Shown piece by piece: positions 14,384 to 22,494 of a stretch of DNA of 33,229 nt. Within the stretch, counting starts at the first letter, position 1, and each line of letters begins with the position of its first letter. A program made the position numbers and the translations under genes. The DNA is from Clostridiales bacterium (GTDB lineage Bacteria > Bacillota > Clostridia > Oscillospirales > Butyricicoccaceae): the NCBI GenBank assembly GCA_004555915.1, contig SFJM01000030.1:1-33229 (forward strand), given 5' to 3'. Below the pieces are notes generated by a model. That model was not told the origin of the DNA. It did not search any database and was given only the letters and a program-made list of their open reading frames with translations.

Positions 14384-16709
14384 TTGCAAATTTGCCCTCA
14401 CCGGGGCGTGTAGTCATAAGCTGATAGAGTTTGGTGTTCTGCGGGAACCGATTGATGAAGGGTACCAGCGCAGAGCCGTATTTGATCAGTCCGCAGCCGG
14501 CGTCGGCATTGGTGATATAGCTCATCTGCTCATTGGAGATGTTCAGCAGCTTGGCAAGCTGCCCTCTGTCGGAGGCAGCCTGATTCAGCATAACCACAAA
14601 TTCCGAGTTGGAAAGCATGGTGCTGGCCTGAACGGAATCCAGCAGATACTCCACATTCTGCGTGATCGCCGTGGGGTATGCGTTGCGCTTACGGAACTGC
14701 CGCCATGCAGAGTTGAAGAACTGCGCCGAGAACTCGTTCTCGAACACCACATGGAACTCGTCAATAAAGACATGGGTGCGCTTGCCCTTCTTCCAGTTCA
14801 GCGTCACGCGGTTAAGCATGGTGTCCGTGATCACCAGCAGACCGGTGGGCTTGAGCTGGGAACCGAGACCGTGAATGTCGAACACCACGACACGCTTGTC
14901 GAGGTCCACATTGGACTGCTTGCCGAAGATGTCCAGAGAACCGGTGGTATAGAGCTCAAGGGACAGCGCGATCTGCTTCGCTTCAGGCTCAGGCTGCTCC
15001 AGCAGCATATCGCGTAGGGTGCAGAGAGTGGGAATCGTCCCGGTGTCCGCCGCATTGCGGTACACATTGGTGATGCAGCGGTCGATGATAGACTTGTGCT
15101 GCGGGCCGACGCCCTTCTTGTCGATCTGCTCGATCAGAGACATAATGAACTCGGACTTTACGACAATGGGGTTGTTCTCACCGTACCCGTCCACCATGTA
15201 CATGGCGTTCAATCTGTCTCTGCCGCCGGCAGACACACGGATCACCGAGCCGAGATCGCCCATGGCTTCAATAAGCGGCGCGTATTCTCCCTCGGGGTCA
15301 CAGATCAGAATATCATCGTTGGTGTTCAGAATGAGGAAGGTGATCAGCTCCTTTGCCGAGAACGACTTACCGGAGCCGGGGACACCGAGCAGAAATGCAG
15401 ACTGGTTCAGAAGATTTGCCTTATTGCACATGATGAGATTGTGGGAAATGGCATTTTTACCGAAGTAAATACCGCCCTTGTCCATGATCTCCTGCACCTT
15501 AAAAGGCATCAGCACCGCCAGGCTCTCCGTGGTTAGCGTTCGGAATGCGTTGATTTTCCTCGTCCCGATGGGCAGCACCGTATTCAGCCCATCCGTCTGC
15601 TGATACTTCAGCGTCGCCATCTGGCACATGTGCTTTCTCGCCGTAGACAGCACCGTTTCCGTATCCAGATCCAACTGCTCCTTGGTGTCTGCGGTAATCA
15701 CCATTGTGACCACCGCAAACATCATGCGCTGGTCACGGGTGGTCAGGTCGTCCAAAAACTCCTTGGATTCCTTGCGCTGAAGCTCCATGTCATAAGGGAC
15801 CACCGCGGAGAAGTTGTTGTTCTGATTCTGCCTTCTCTGCCAGCCGGTGATGTTCGTTTCCACGCCCAGCAAGAGGCGCTCCACCTCACGGACGGCTTCA
15901 TCGGTGGGAATGGGGATCACATCAACGGACAGCATGAGATTGCGGTTTAGCTCGGTCAGCTCCGAGAACATGCTGTCCTTGATATAGCTGGCGTAGTCCT
16001 TGAGGAAAAGCACTCTGGCATATTTCTCGCCCAGCTTGATATGATCCGCAGTACGCTCTATGCTGTCCGGGCAGATGTAGTCACGGAAATCATGCCCCAG
16101 ACGCGCCTTCCGGTTCATATCAAACGAGAATGCCGCCTCATCACCAGGGCGATAAAAGTCGTGGAGAATGCGCAGCCGCTCAACGGCGTTCAGGGGCACA
16201 CACTTGGACCCCAGATTGGCGAAATGAGCGGTCAAATCCGCTCCAATTCTCGCAAAATATGCCCGCGCTTCCTCAATGTCCTTCTTGGCCACAGTGATGG
16301 TAATATACTTTTCCTGCGTAATGCCGTTTGCTCCCGTCGCCTTGTCCAAGAGCATGTCATTATACTCCTTGCGGTACTCATCCAGCCCGTCCTGCTTCAT
16401 GGGCATCAGGATGGATTCCTCAAAATCAGACCTGTTCAGCCTGTGATTGTTGATGGTGATCTTCGTGGTAGCTCCGCTGTCCAAGCTGTTCAGAAGCTCC
16501 GAGTATCTCAGAAACATGCTCTCTTTATCCTCACGGCTTGCCACCAGATAGTTGATGTCCGAGAATCGGAAGGACTTAGAGAACTTATTCCCAACCTTGA
16601 AAATGCCATCCGGCCAGATGTTCTTGATCGGAATAAGGTCCTGCACTTTTCTCGGAACCTTAAACTTTTCCTTGTCCTGTGCAAGGATCGCTTTGATACT
16701 CTTAATCAT
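14370..16709 (-). CDS. virB4: VirB4-family conjugation ATPase
   Basis: A 779-aa ATPase that powers the type IV secretion channel. The N-terminal domain (1-400) is of the VirB4/TrbE kind. The C-terminal ATPase has Walker A GVPGSGKS at 442-449, the ICDPEGEY motif soon after, and Walker B VFIDEFH near 650. The start at 16709 (MIKSIKAIL) overlaps the prgI stop by 8 bases (ATGATTAA) behind AGGAGG, matching the typical PrgI-VirB4 coupling. Full length, no defects seen. Confidence 0.95.
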   Translation of the reverse strand: MIKSIKAILAQDKEKFKVPRKVQDLIPIKNIWPDGIFKVGNKFSKSFRFSDINYLVASREDKESMFLRYSELLNSLDSGATTKITINNHRLNRSDFEESILMPMKQDGLDEYRKEYNDMLLDKATGANGITQEKYITITVAKKDIEEARAYFARIGADLTAHFANLGSKCVPLNAVERLRILHDFYRPGDEAAFSFDMNRKARLGHDFRDYICPDSIERTADHIKLGEKYARVLFLKDYASYIKDSMFSELTELNRNLMLSVDVIPIPTDEAVREVERLLLGVETNITGWQRRQNQNNNFSAVVPYDMELQRKESKEFLDDLTTRDQRMMFAVVTMVITADTKEQLDLDTETVLSTARKHMCQMATLKYQQTDGLNTVLPIGTRKINAFRTLTTESLAVLMPFKVQEIMDKGGIYFGKNAISHNLIMCNKANLLNQSAFLLGVPGSGKSFSAKELITFLILNTNDDILICDPEGEYAPLIEAMGDLGSVIRVSAGGRDRLNAMYMVDGYGENNPIVVKSEFIMSLIEQIDKKGVGPQHKSIIDRCITNVYRNAADTGTIPTLCTLRDMLLEQPEPEAKQIALSLELYTTGSLDIFGKQSNVDLDKRVVVFDIHGLGSQLKPTGLLVITDTMLNRVTLNWKKGKRTHVFIDEFHVVFENEFSAQFFNSAWRQFRKRNAYPTAITQNVEYLLDSVQASTMLSNSEFVVMLNQAASDRGQLAKLLNISNEQMSYITNADAGCGLIKYGSALVPFINRFPQNTKLYQLMTTRPGEGKFARGRD

Positions 16710-17067
16710 TGTGCTTGGAAACCTCCTTTTCATGTTCATCGATCGCGTCCTTCAACGCCTCGTAGTAGATATTCACCGGCTCGAATTTGATCTGCTTGGG
16801 CTCCAGCATTTCGCTGCGGAGCCAAGCCCACACAAATTTCTCTGCGGTCATACCGTTGTAGTTCACAAAGCCCATTGCCGCAAAGGGAGCAGCACCAAGG
16901 ATGCACATCCACGAAACCGTTTCCGTTCCCAAATAGGGTTTCAAAACAAAGTACAAAAGCACCGCAACGCCGACAGCCAGTAAAGAAAAAACGAACTGTC
17001 TGAGGGACAGTCCGAAAAACATAGACTCGGTATAGTTCCGAATCTCTCTATTGATTTTGACCTCCAA
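16702..17067 (-). CDS. prgI: PrgI-family conjugation membrane protein, TTG start
   Basis: A 121-aa PrgI-family protein: a basic N-terminus (EVKINREIRNYTES), two membrane segments (LRQFVFSLLAVGVAVLLYFV and WMCILGAAPFAAMGFVNY) and a conserved tail (MTAEKFVWAWLRSEML). It is thought to sit in the inner-membrane part of the type IV channel next to VirB4. TTG at 17067 is chosen because AGGAGG lies 7 bases upstream and the family begins at this EVKINREI sequence. An ATG further upstream has no ribosome site. Confidence 0.88.
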   Translation of the reverse strand: MEVKINREIRNYTESMFFGLSLRQFVFSLLAVGVAVLLYFVLKPYLGTETVSWMCILGAAPFAAMGFVNYNGMTAEKFVWAWLRSEMLEPKQIKFEPVNIYYEALKDAIDEHEKEVSKHND

Positions 17068-17099
17068 GAGGATACCTCCTTCTGTTTCAGATAAGAAAA

Positions 17100-17121
17100 A
17101 CGCCCTCCTTCCGGAAGGCGT
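17100..17121 (-). terminator. attenuator-like hairpin in the prgI leader
   Basis: On the minus strand ACGCCTTCC pairs with GGAGGGCGT (one G-U) around a GGAA tetraloop, followed by TTTTTC. It ends about 33 bases before the prgI start, and no promoter box is recognisable between it and prgI. It fits an intrinsic terminator or attenuator in front of prgI-virB4-srtB-CHAP. Confidence 0.6.
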
Positions 17122-17131
17122 CAAAGTCTTG

Positions 17132-17177
17132 TGTAGGGAACTTTACTGTAGAAGTACGGAGTCAACAGTTCCCTACA
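17132..17177. repeat. inverted repeat between RloB and prgI
   Basis: Perfect 11-base arms TGTAGGGAACT (17132-17142) and AGTTCCCTACA (17167-17177) enclose 24 bases. The repeat lies in the gene-free gap that separates the cargo pair from prgI. It could be an RNA hairpin of the leader or a protein-binding site; no T run follows. Confidence 0.5.
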
Positions 17178-17210
17178 TGGTTTTATCGGGCGGTTTAGGT
17201 TTAGACAGAA

Positions 17211-17242
17211 AAAGTGCCATCGGATTTCTCCTATGGCACTTT
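17211..17242 (-). terminator. terminator of the AAA15-RloB cargo operon
   Basis: AAAGTGCCAT (17211-17220) and ATGGCACTTT (17233-17242) form a perfect 10-bp stem with a 12-base loop. On the minus strand the stem runs into a TTTTT stretch. It sits 10 bases past the rloB stop. Confidence 0.8.
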
Positions 17243-17251
17243 GATAAATGA

Positions 17252-17905
17252 TTATTGCAGGCTGGTTAAAAAGTCGATTGCTTCATAGACAGTGGAAAAA
17301 GTCAGGCATTTCTGACAAAGCCAGCGGTTTCGCTCGTCTGTGTCCTCCAAGCCGGGTAACCCATGCTGACGCAAATTAGAAACCGTCTGCCGCGCATTGA
17401 TAACTGCCGTAGGATAATTCTGCGCAATCTTCGCTGTTACCGCAGCATCACCCTTCCGGTAATTCGGTTCTTTGGCCAGCAAGCGATCCATCACCCGCTG
17501 CTTTTCGGCAACGGTTTGAATTGATGGCGCATACATGTCGTAATGTAGCATCAGCCAATACTCAATACAGCCTGTCGTCATCAGAAGGCGGACCTTGATC
17601 CCAGGCCTTTTTCGCAGTGAGCGAAGCCGCTTGATGATCTTCATGCGGGCATCCCATGAGCCAATATCCTTTGTTTCCACATCAAAAAAGAACCAAATCT
17701 CATCTGTGACTTCGGCGTAGCCTTGATAGGCTTTGTCCTTTTGAAATTTGCTGTCCGCTTCTTCAAAAAGCCCGGTGGAGCTTGGCCGCTTGATGGACGC
17801 AACATCTTTGAATTCTTTTCTCAGAAAGTCCGTGTAGACCTGTTCACTTTCCCCCTCGCAGAACACCACGATATATGGTTTGCTCTTTTTTGTAGGACGT
17901 GGCAT
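17252..17905 (-). CDS. rloB: RloB-like TOPRIM-type effector
   Basis: A 217-aa RloB-family protein. The N-terminal beta-strand and acidic motif IVVFCEGESEQVYTDFL (Glu17, Glu19, Glu21) resemble the EGxxE of TOPRIM folds. The second acidic cluster is WFFFDVETKD (Asp75, Glu77, Asp80). A helical second half includes TTGCIEYWLMLHYD, typical of RloB. It starts directly after the ATPase stop (TAAATG) behind GAGGAGGTGG, so the two are made together. RloB with an AAA15 ATPase resembles PARIS (AriA AAA15 with AriB TOPRIM nuclease) and OLD systems, which sense phage proteins and act on nucleic acid. The nuclease role here is inferred. Confidence 0.85.
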   Translation of the reverse strand: MPRPTKKSKPYIVVFCEGESEQVYTDFLRKEFKDVASIKRPSSTGLFEEADSKFQKDKAYQGYAEVTDEIWFFFDVETKDIGSWDARMKIIKRLRSLRKRPGIKVRLLMTTGCIEYWLMLHYDMYAPSIQTVAEKQRVMDRLLAKEPNYRKGDAAVTAKIAQNYPTAVINARQTVSNLRQHGLPGLEDTDERNRWLCQKCLTFSTVYEAIDFLTSLQ

Positions 17906-19207
17906 TTACTCCACCTCCTCGATTTCAACATCTGGGGTTGCACCGTATTTGCCAACAAGGTACCCTTTGCGGATATTCTCCGTCGTTCGGGTGGAAAACT
18001 CGCTAATCGTATACAACTCAGAAGCGCCGTCTTTGTCACGCTTATCAACAAAATACAGCTGATCCTTTCGCAGCAGCTCCAGATTCATCAACTCCGTATT
18101 GTGTGTTGTAAAAACGATCTGTGCGCCATTCGGATTTGTGGTCTTGCTTTGGAACTTTGCGATGATATAGTTCACCAGCATGGGGTGAAGCTCACGCTCC
18201 AGCTCATCCACCAGTAAGATGCCACCGGTGCGCAGCGCAGACTCGATTGCAGGGGCCAGTGCCATCAGCTTTCTGGTACCGTCCGACTCATCAGAAAGCT
18301 CCAGCGAATAGGTCGCCTTCCGGCCATCACGGTTTTCACCCTGGTGGCTGGCCTTTGCGGAAACCTCACCCATTTTCAAGTGTACTTCTACATTGTTGGA
18401 GGTTTCGGCGAGAGTATGCATAAACTGCACCAGTGCAGCCTTGATCCCCTCCGGGATGTTATCCGGCAGGCTTTCATCATCTTGAATCTCATTGCTGTTG
18501 AACTCAAACTGCATATCCAAGATGCCCAAGTCTGCTGCCTTTGCATAATCTGAAATTGCCCTCAGCATATTCTTATCTTCCGAATACTCGATCAACTGCC
18601 GCGGAATATCAGAATAGTCCCGTGAAAAGAACACCTGATCCCGGAACCACCGCATAGCAGCAACACAAGCCGCATCGTTCATGGTGCATGCCACTGAGAA
18701 GAACAGCTGGTTTTCAGCGACCATTTCGCCGATCAGCGCTCGCTTTGATTTATCCTCTGTGAAATCGAAGTGCTGCTCTGTACGCTTAAACACCAAAGCT
18801 TTCTGTCCCTTCGGCGCATGGTAGAGATACTCTGCGTAAATCTTCTCGCGCGTAGCGGCGAAGCCATACCAATATTTCACGCCGCCCGAAGTATACTCAA
18901 ATGCAAACTCCGTAGGTTCATCCTTGGAGTAGTCATTCAGCGCAAACGGATTGACAGGAATCGCGGCGCGCTCGTGCTGCGTTCTCTGCGCATTTCGGAT
19001 AAACTGAACGGCCAGCCAAAAGGCACGAATCACATTACTCTTACCACCGCCGTTTTTGCCGTAAATTGCAATGGCAGGAAGCAGCTTTACTGTAGACGAC
19101 AGCGGAATCAAGCAACTTTTGAAGGAACTCAGTCCGGTCGCTTCCATGGAAAGCACCGCCTCATCCCGAAAAGAACGATAGTTTTTGAAGCGAAATTCAA
19201 TCAGCAT
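17906..19207 (-). CDS. AAA15/ABC-type ATPase of an RloAB (PARIS-like) pair
   Basis: A 433-aa SMC/ABC-like ATPase of the AAA15 (AAA_21) family. It begins IEFRFKNYRSFRDE, characteristic of the group. Walker A GKNGGGKS is at 50-57. The second half has an ABC-signature-like LSDESDGTRKL, Walker B GGILLVDELERELHP and the His switch FTTHNTELM. The start at 19207 follows GGAGGTGAT 4 bases upstream. With rloB it forms a two-gene operon with its own promoter and terminator, placed between trbL and prgI of the transfer block. A likely defence cargo in which the ATPase senses or assembles and RloB acts. Confidence 0.88.
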   Translation of the reverse strand: MLIEFRFKNYRSFRDEAVLSMEATGLSSFKSCLIPLSSTVKLLPAIAIYGKNGGGKSNVIRAFWLAVQFIRNAQRTQHERAAIPVNPFALNDYSKDEPTEFAFEYTSGGVKYWYGFAATREKIYAEYLYHAPKGQKALVFKRTEQHFDFTEDKSKRALIGEMVAENQLFFSVACTMNDAACVAAMRWFRDQVFFSRDYSDIPRQLIEYSEDKNMLRAISDYAKAADLGILDMQFEFNSNEIQDDESLPDNIPEGIKAALVQFMHTLAETSNNVEVHLKMGEVSAKASHQGENRDGRKATYSLELSDESDGTRKLMALAPAIESALRTGGILLVDELERELHPMLVNYIIAKFQSKTTNPNGAQIVFTTHNTELMNLELLRKDQLYFVDKRDKDGASELYTISEFSTRTTENIRKGYLVGKYGATPDVEIEEVE

Positions 19208-19235
19208 CAAGATCACCTCCGTATATTTCATCTAT

Positions 19236-19293
19236 AGTATATCACTGTTCTCTCGGAAATACAACCGATAAAATCAAAATATTTGATTTTATC
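19236..19293 (-). promoter_or_regulatory. promoter and palindromic operator of the AAA15-RloB operon
   Basis: On the minus strand TTGTAT (19264-19259), a 17-base spacer and TATACT (19241-19236) form a strong promoter 28 bases before the ATPase start. Two bases upstream of the -35 box lies a perfect palindrome with 12-base arms, GATAAAATCAAA and TTTGATTTTATC (19267-19293, 3-base centre). It resembles a repressor site more than a terminator, since it is AT-only rich and lacks a following T run. Confidence 0.65.
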
Positions 19294-19307
19294 ATTCTGA
19301 TTTCAAA

Positions 19308-20144
19308 TTATATGCCCATCATCTCCTTCACAAGCCGGTCTGCCATTTTCACCGCGCCGACCAGAATGAGCATGTTGAAAATCAGCTCACCGATGTAGCT
19401 CCACACCATAGAAGCTGCCGCTGCGTCCGGATCGACAACCGGAGGGCTGGAGGCAAACACCGAGAAGATGATGCAGGCCAGAACGATGATTGCTCCCTCC
19501 AGGCACACAGACGCATAGCTTTTCAGGAAGCTCTTTCCGATGTTCTGCGTAAGTTCTCCGGCAAAGGCGGAAAGCGGAACCGGAGCGAGTGCGGTGTACA
19601 TGTACATTTTGAAAAAGCGGCCATAGACACTCAGAATCATCACGAAGGACAGCACCCAAATGAACAGGCCGCCGATCAGCGTTACCGCCCACAACGGGAT
19701 GGATTCGAAGAAGCCGCAATCCTCCACCGCCGTGATGATTTCCTGCGGCAGCACCGTTGCCTGTGGGCTTCCAAAGCCGGCTGAATTCATGATCGTACCG
19801 ACGACACCTTGGATAATCTCCAAAATCGCCATCATCAGCTCCATGCCATAGGTAATCAGTCCTTTTGCAATCGCAAAACGAACAAACAGCTTCACAGCGT
19901 GCTCTGGCTTTTTCAGGTCTGCAAAGGAGCCGCAGGTTTTCACAACTCCCACTACGAAAAACAGCACCAGCAGAGCATAGCCGATGGCCTGCAGCGCTCC
20001 GTGGATGCTGCAAATAATCGACCAAATCGAGCCGCCTTTGAATGTCTGCGGTGACTGCGTGATCAGCTGCCAGATTTCCGACAGCTTATCGTTCCAAACC
20101 TCCAGTGCATTTTCAAGGTTCTGCACAACCCAGTTATCCGACAT
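19308..20144 (-). CDS. TrbL/VirB6-like conjugation membrane protein
   Basis: A 278-aa polytopic membrane protein with about six hydrophobic segments, among them ALQAIGYALLVLFFVVGVV, AVTLIGGLFIWVLSFVMIL and EGAIIVLACIIFSVFA, followed by ELIFNMLILVGAVKMADRLVKEMMGI. This is the pattern of the TrbL/VirB6-like channel protein of Tn1549/CTn elements, found between the Maff2-like gene and PrgI. Here the cargo pair separates it from prgI. The start at 20144 follows GGGAGGTG. Confidence 0.85.
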   Translation of the reverse strand: MSDNWVVQNLENALEVWNDKLSEIWQLITQSPQTFKGGSIWSIICSIHGALQAIGYALLVLFFVVGVVKTCGSFADLKKPEHAVKLFVRFAIAKGLITYGMELMMAILEIIQGVVGTIMNSAGFGSPQATVLPQEIITAVEDCGFFESIPLWAVTLIGGLFIWVLSFVMILSVYGRFFKMYMYTALAPVPLSAFAGELTQNIGKSFLKSYASVCLEGAIIVLACIIFSVFASSPPVVDPDAAAASMVWSYIGELIFNMLILVGAVKMADRLVKEMMGI

Positions 20145-20161
20145 TCGTTACACCTCCCTTC

Positions 20162-20184
20162 GGGGCGGTCTTTACGACCGCCCC
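20162..20184. repeat. strong GC hairpin between the Maff2-like and trbL-like genes
   Basis: GGGGCGGTC (20162-20170) and GACCGCCCC (20176-20184) form a 9-bp stem with a 5-base loop. A T run follows only on the plus strand, so on the transcribed minus strand it is probably an mRNA-stabilising or processing hairpin behind the small membrane protein gene. Confidence 0.5.
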
Positions 20185-20200
20185 TTTTGCGGAAACCGGA

Positions 20201-20551
20201 TCAGCCAACAATGAGGTTGAGGATTTCCTTTGCAAAGGTGATGATGACGCCGCCGGCCAGGGTCAGGAAACCGTTGGAACGCTGGCTGGGATCGTGGGAC
20301 TGGAAGCTGAGACCGACCTGTACAATGCCCCAGCCAAGCAGAATCAGGCCGACCGCACGGATGAGGCCAAAGATAAAGTCGCTGAGGTTGTTGACGACGG
20401 TAATGGGGTCGCCTGCGGCAAAGGCGGTCACGCCCATGCTCATGGTAAGCGTAAGGGCAAGGACAGCCATCACATAAATGCGGTAGCCCTTCTTGACCTT
20501 GCCGGGGATCTCCGGTTTGTTGGTGTTCTTCTTTGCATTAAGCTTCTTCAT
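20201..20551 (-). CDS. Maff2-family small membrane protein (pilin-like)
   Basis: A 116-aa protein. A Lys-rich N-terminus (KKLNAKKNTNKPEIPGKVKKG) is followed by a signal-like segment (YVMAVLALTLTMSMGVTAFAAG), then two hydrophobic stretches (FIFGLIRAVGLILLGWGIVQVGLSF and GFLTLAGGVIITFAKEILNLIVG). This matches the Maff2 proteins always found between VirD4 and the TrbL-like gene in these ICEs. The size and AFA-A cleavage-like site suggest a VirB2 pilin counterpart, as inference. The start at 20551 (AAAGGAG upstream) overlaps the virD4 end by 14 bases. Confidence 0.85.
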   Translation of the reverse strand: MKKLNAKKNTNKPEIPGKVKKGYRIYVMAVLALTLTMSMGVTAFAAGDPITVVNNLSDFIFGLIRAVGLILLGWGIVQVGLSFQSHDPSQRSNGFLTLAGGVIITFAKEILNLIVG

Positions 20552-22301
20552 TGTCTTTTTTCTCCTTTTCATCAAGTAGTTCTTCCAGCTCCTCTTCCGA
20601 GTAGAGCAAGAATTCATGTTTTTCTGCCTCCAGCTTTTCAGCGTTTTTGACAGCCTTCTTGTCGAAGCTGAACGCCATGGAAGCGATGCTTCTGGTATCC
20701 TCACCGTGGGTATAGGCCGGTGCGGAACCGTCCGTCGTAAGCGCCACATTGGGATGATGAAGGATATCATACTTGAGATCCCGGATGGGGCGCTCCCCGC
20801 GTATAAAAAGAAGTGCGTACCGGTTATCCAGCATACGCACTTCGTCGGGTGTCATCAGCTCTCGACCGGCAAGCTGATAGTTGGTGGAATAGCTTCCGTT
20901 TCTGCCGCGAGACCGTCCGTAGGTATTTGTATCGATGGTCTCCTTGCCCATCAGCTTGGAAACATACTCATGGGTACTCTGCTCGTTGCCGCCCAGATAC
21001 AAAAACTCGTCACAGTTACCCACGATGCTCTCCCATTGCTTCTCAAACAGAGCCTTCAGCTGCGCAAGGTTCTGAATGATGATGGAAACAGAAATCTCAC
21101 GGCTTCGCATGGTGGACAGGAGCTTATCAAACTCATCAGGCAGAGCGACATTGGCGAACTCGTCCATGACGAAGTGCACATGCACGGGCAGCCTGCCACC
21201 GTGAACAGAGTCGGCCTGATAGTAGAGCTGCTGAAACAGCTGGGTATAAAGCATACCCACGATGAAATTGAAGGAACTGTCGTTATCGGGAATTACGGCG
21301 AATACCGCCGTTTTCTTTTCGCCGATTTGCCCCAAATCCATTTCATCGCATTGGGTAATGCCGGCCAGCGAATCCAGATTGAACTTTTCCAAACGGGAGA
21401 CAAGGGAAATCTGGATGGATTTCAGCGTCTTAGCGCTGCCGGAGTGATATGCCCGGTAATACTTGAGGGCGATATGCTCCGGGTTTCTTTCCTCCAATCT
21501 CTCAAACAGCTCATCGAGAACAGATTGATACTCCTCGTTGTCCTCCTTCACATCGCCGGCTCGGATCATCTCCATGACCATTGAAAAGTTCTGCTCATCG
21601 GGCGGAGCCTCATAATGGAGATAGCAGACAAGGGCCTTGAGCAGCATGGCTGCCGTCTGATCCCAGAACGGGTCCTGTGTCTGCGAACCTTTGGGCGTTG
21701 TGTTCTTAAAGAGGTTTGTGGTAAGCCGCTGAATATCATCATCGCTGCTGATATACACGAACGGGTTGTAGCAATGGCTTTTCTCCATATCAATAAGGTC
21801 AAGGACTTTTATTTCATAGCCCTTCTCCTCCAGCAGATGGCCGGTATCCCGGAGCAGTTCACCCTTTGGGTCAAGCACGACGAAAGAAGTATTCGCATTC
21901 ATAATGTTGGGCTTGGCGTAGAAGCGTGTTTTACCTGCCCCGGAACCGCCGCATACCAACACATTCAGGTTTCTGCGGTGCTTTCTTCCGTCCAGGCCGA
22001 TGGCGACATTTTGCGTCAGCAGCTTGTTTTCCGTCTTATCCTTGTTGGCATATTTCTTGTTGACCGAACCAGCCGTGCCCCATTTGGCCGATCCATGCTC
22101 TTCTCGCCGCCTGTAATTGTGCTCCGTGGAAAGATAGACGCCGATGGCAATTCCGTACACCAAAAGCAAAACGAGGACAGTTTTTACGCTGTCCTCACAA
22201 AGCTGTATTTGGAACGGGTTTTCCATCACCGTCCCGAACTGCTGAACCAGTCCGGGCAATCCATCCTTTAAGCAGGGAGCAATCAACAGGCCGAGCCACA
22301 C
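20538..22301 (-). CDS. virD4: VirD4/TraG coupling protein
   Basis: A 587-aa coupling ATPase that delivers the relaxase-DNA complex to the channel. The N-terminus has a membrane segment (VKTVLVLLLVYGIAIGVYL). The ATPase follows, with Walker A GGSGAGKT at 118-125, VVLDPKGEL at 141-149, PFWDQTAAML, and Walker B FVMDEFANV at 377-385. The start is odd. GTG at 22301 lacks a ribosome site, and coding similarity to an expected first membrane helix (ILYLCGIIPVV) continues upstream in frame to a stop at about 22333 without any ATG. Translation may be coupled to the 56-aa gene 8 bases before. Confidence 0.93.
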   Translation of the reverse strand: MWLGLLIAPCLKDGLPGLVQQFGTVMENPFQIQLCEDSVKTVLVLLLVYGIAIGVYLSTEHNYRRREEHGSAKWGTAGSVNKKYANKDKTENKLLTQNVAIGLDGRKHRRNLNVLVCGGSGAGKTRFYAKPNIMNANTSFVVLDPKGELLRDTGHLLEEKGYEIKVLDLIDMEKSHCYNPFVYISSDDDIQRLTTNLFKNTTPKGSQTQDPFWDQTAAMLLKALVCYLHYEAPPDEQNFSMVMEMIRAGDVKEDNEEYQSVLDELFERLEERNPEHIALKYYRAYHSGSAKTLKSIQISLVSRLEKFNLDSLAGITQCDEMDLGQIGEKKTAVFAVIPDNDSSFNFIVGMLYTQLFQQLYYQADSVHGGRLPVHVHFVMDEFANVALPDEFDKLLSTMRSREISVSIIIQNLAQLKALFEKQWESIVGNCDEFLYLGGNEQSTHEYVSKLMGKETIDTNTYGRSRGRNGSYSTNYQLAGRELMTPDEVRMLDNRYALLFIRGERPIRDLKYDILHHPNVALTTDGSAPAYTHGEDTRSIASMAFSFDKKAVKNAEKLEAEKHEFLLYSEEELEELLDEKEKKDNEEA

Positions 22302-22309
22302 AACCGGAA

Positions 22310-22480
22310 TTATGCCGCAAAGATAAAGGATCGGGCATCAATGACCTTCAGGATCAAATCGTTAATGTCTTCTGTGGGCTTTTCGTCCCGGAGAAGATCG
22401 TTCCGAAAATCCATCAGTCCGCTGACCATCAGACGCTGCTCAAAATCGTCCAGCGTGACGACTTTCTTTTCCTCAGCCAT
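22310..22480 (-). CDS. 56-aa KPTED-type ICE protein
   Basis: A short gene preceded by AAGGAGGTACCCCAAT. The product starts AEEKKVVTLDDFEQRLMVSG and contains MDFRNDLL and KPTEDINDLILKV. The same pattern, LAFRNKLL...KPTEDVNELIIKV, occurs in the 51-aa protein at 32847-33002. Small proteins of this kind are common beside virD4 in Tn1549-like ICEs; no function is known to me. Its stop precedes the virD4 GTG by 8 bases, which supports translational coupling. It is acidic and helical with no membrane segment. Confidence 0.8.
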   Translation of the reverse strand: MAEEKKVVTLDDFEQRLMVSGLMDFRNDLLRDEKPTEDINDLILKVIDARSFIFAA

Positions 22481-22494
22481 ATTGGGGTACCTCC

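Noticed and set aside
13503..15017. A 504-codon plus-strand reading frame
   Set aside because: It runs antisense to sortase and virB4, shows no domain or ribosome site, and the opposite strand has textbook motifs.
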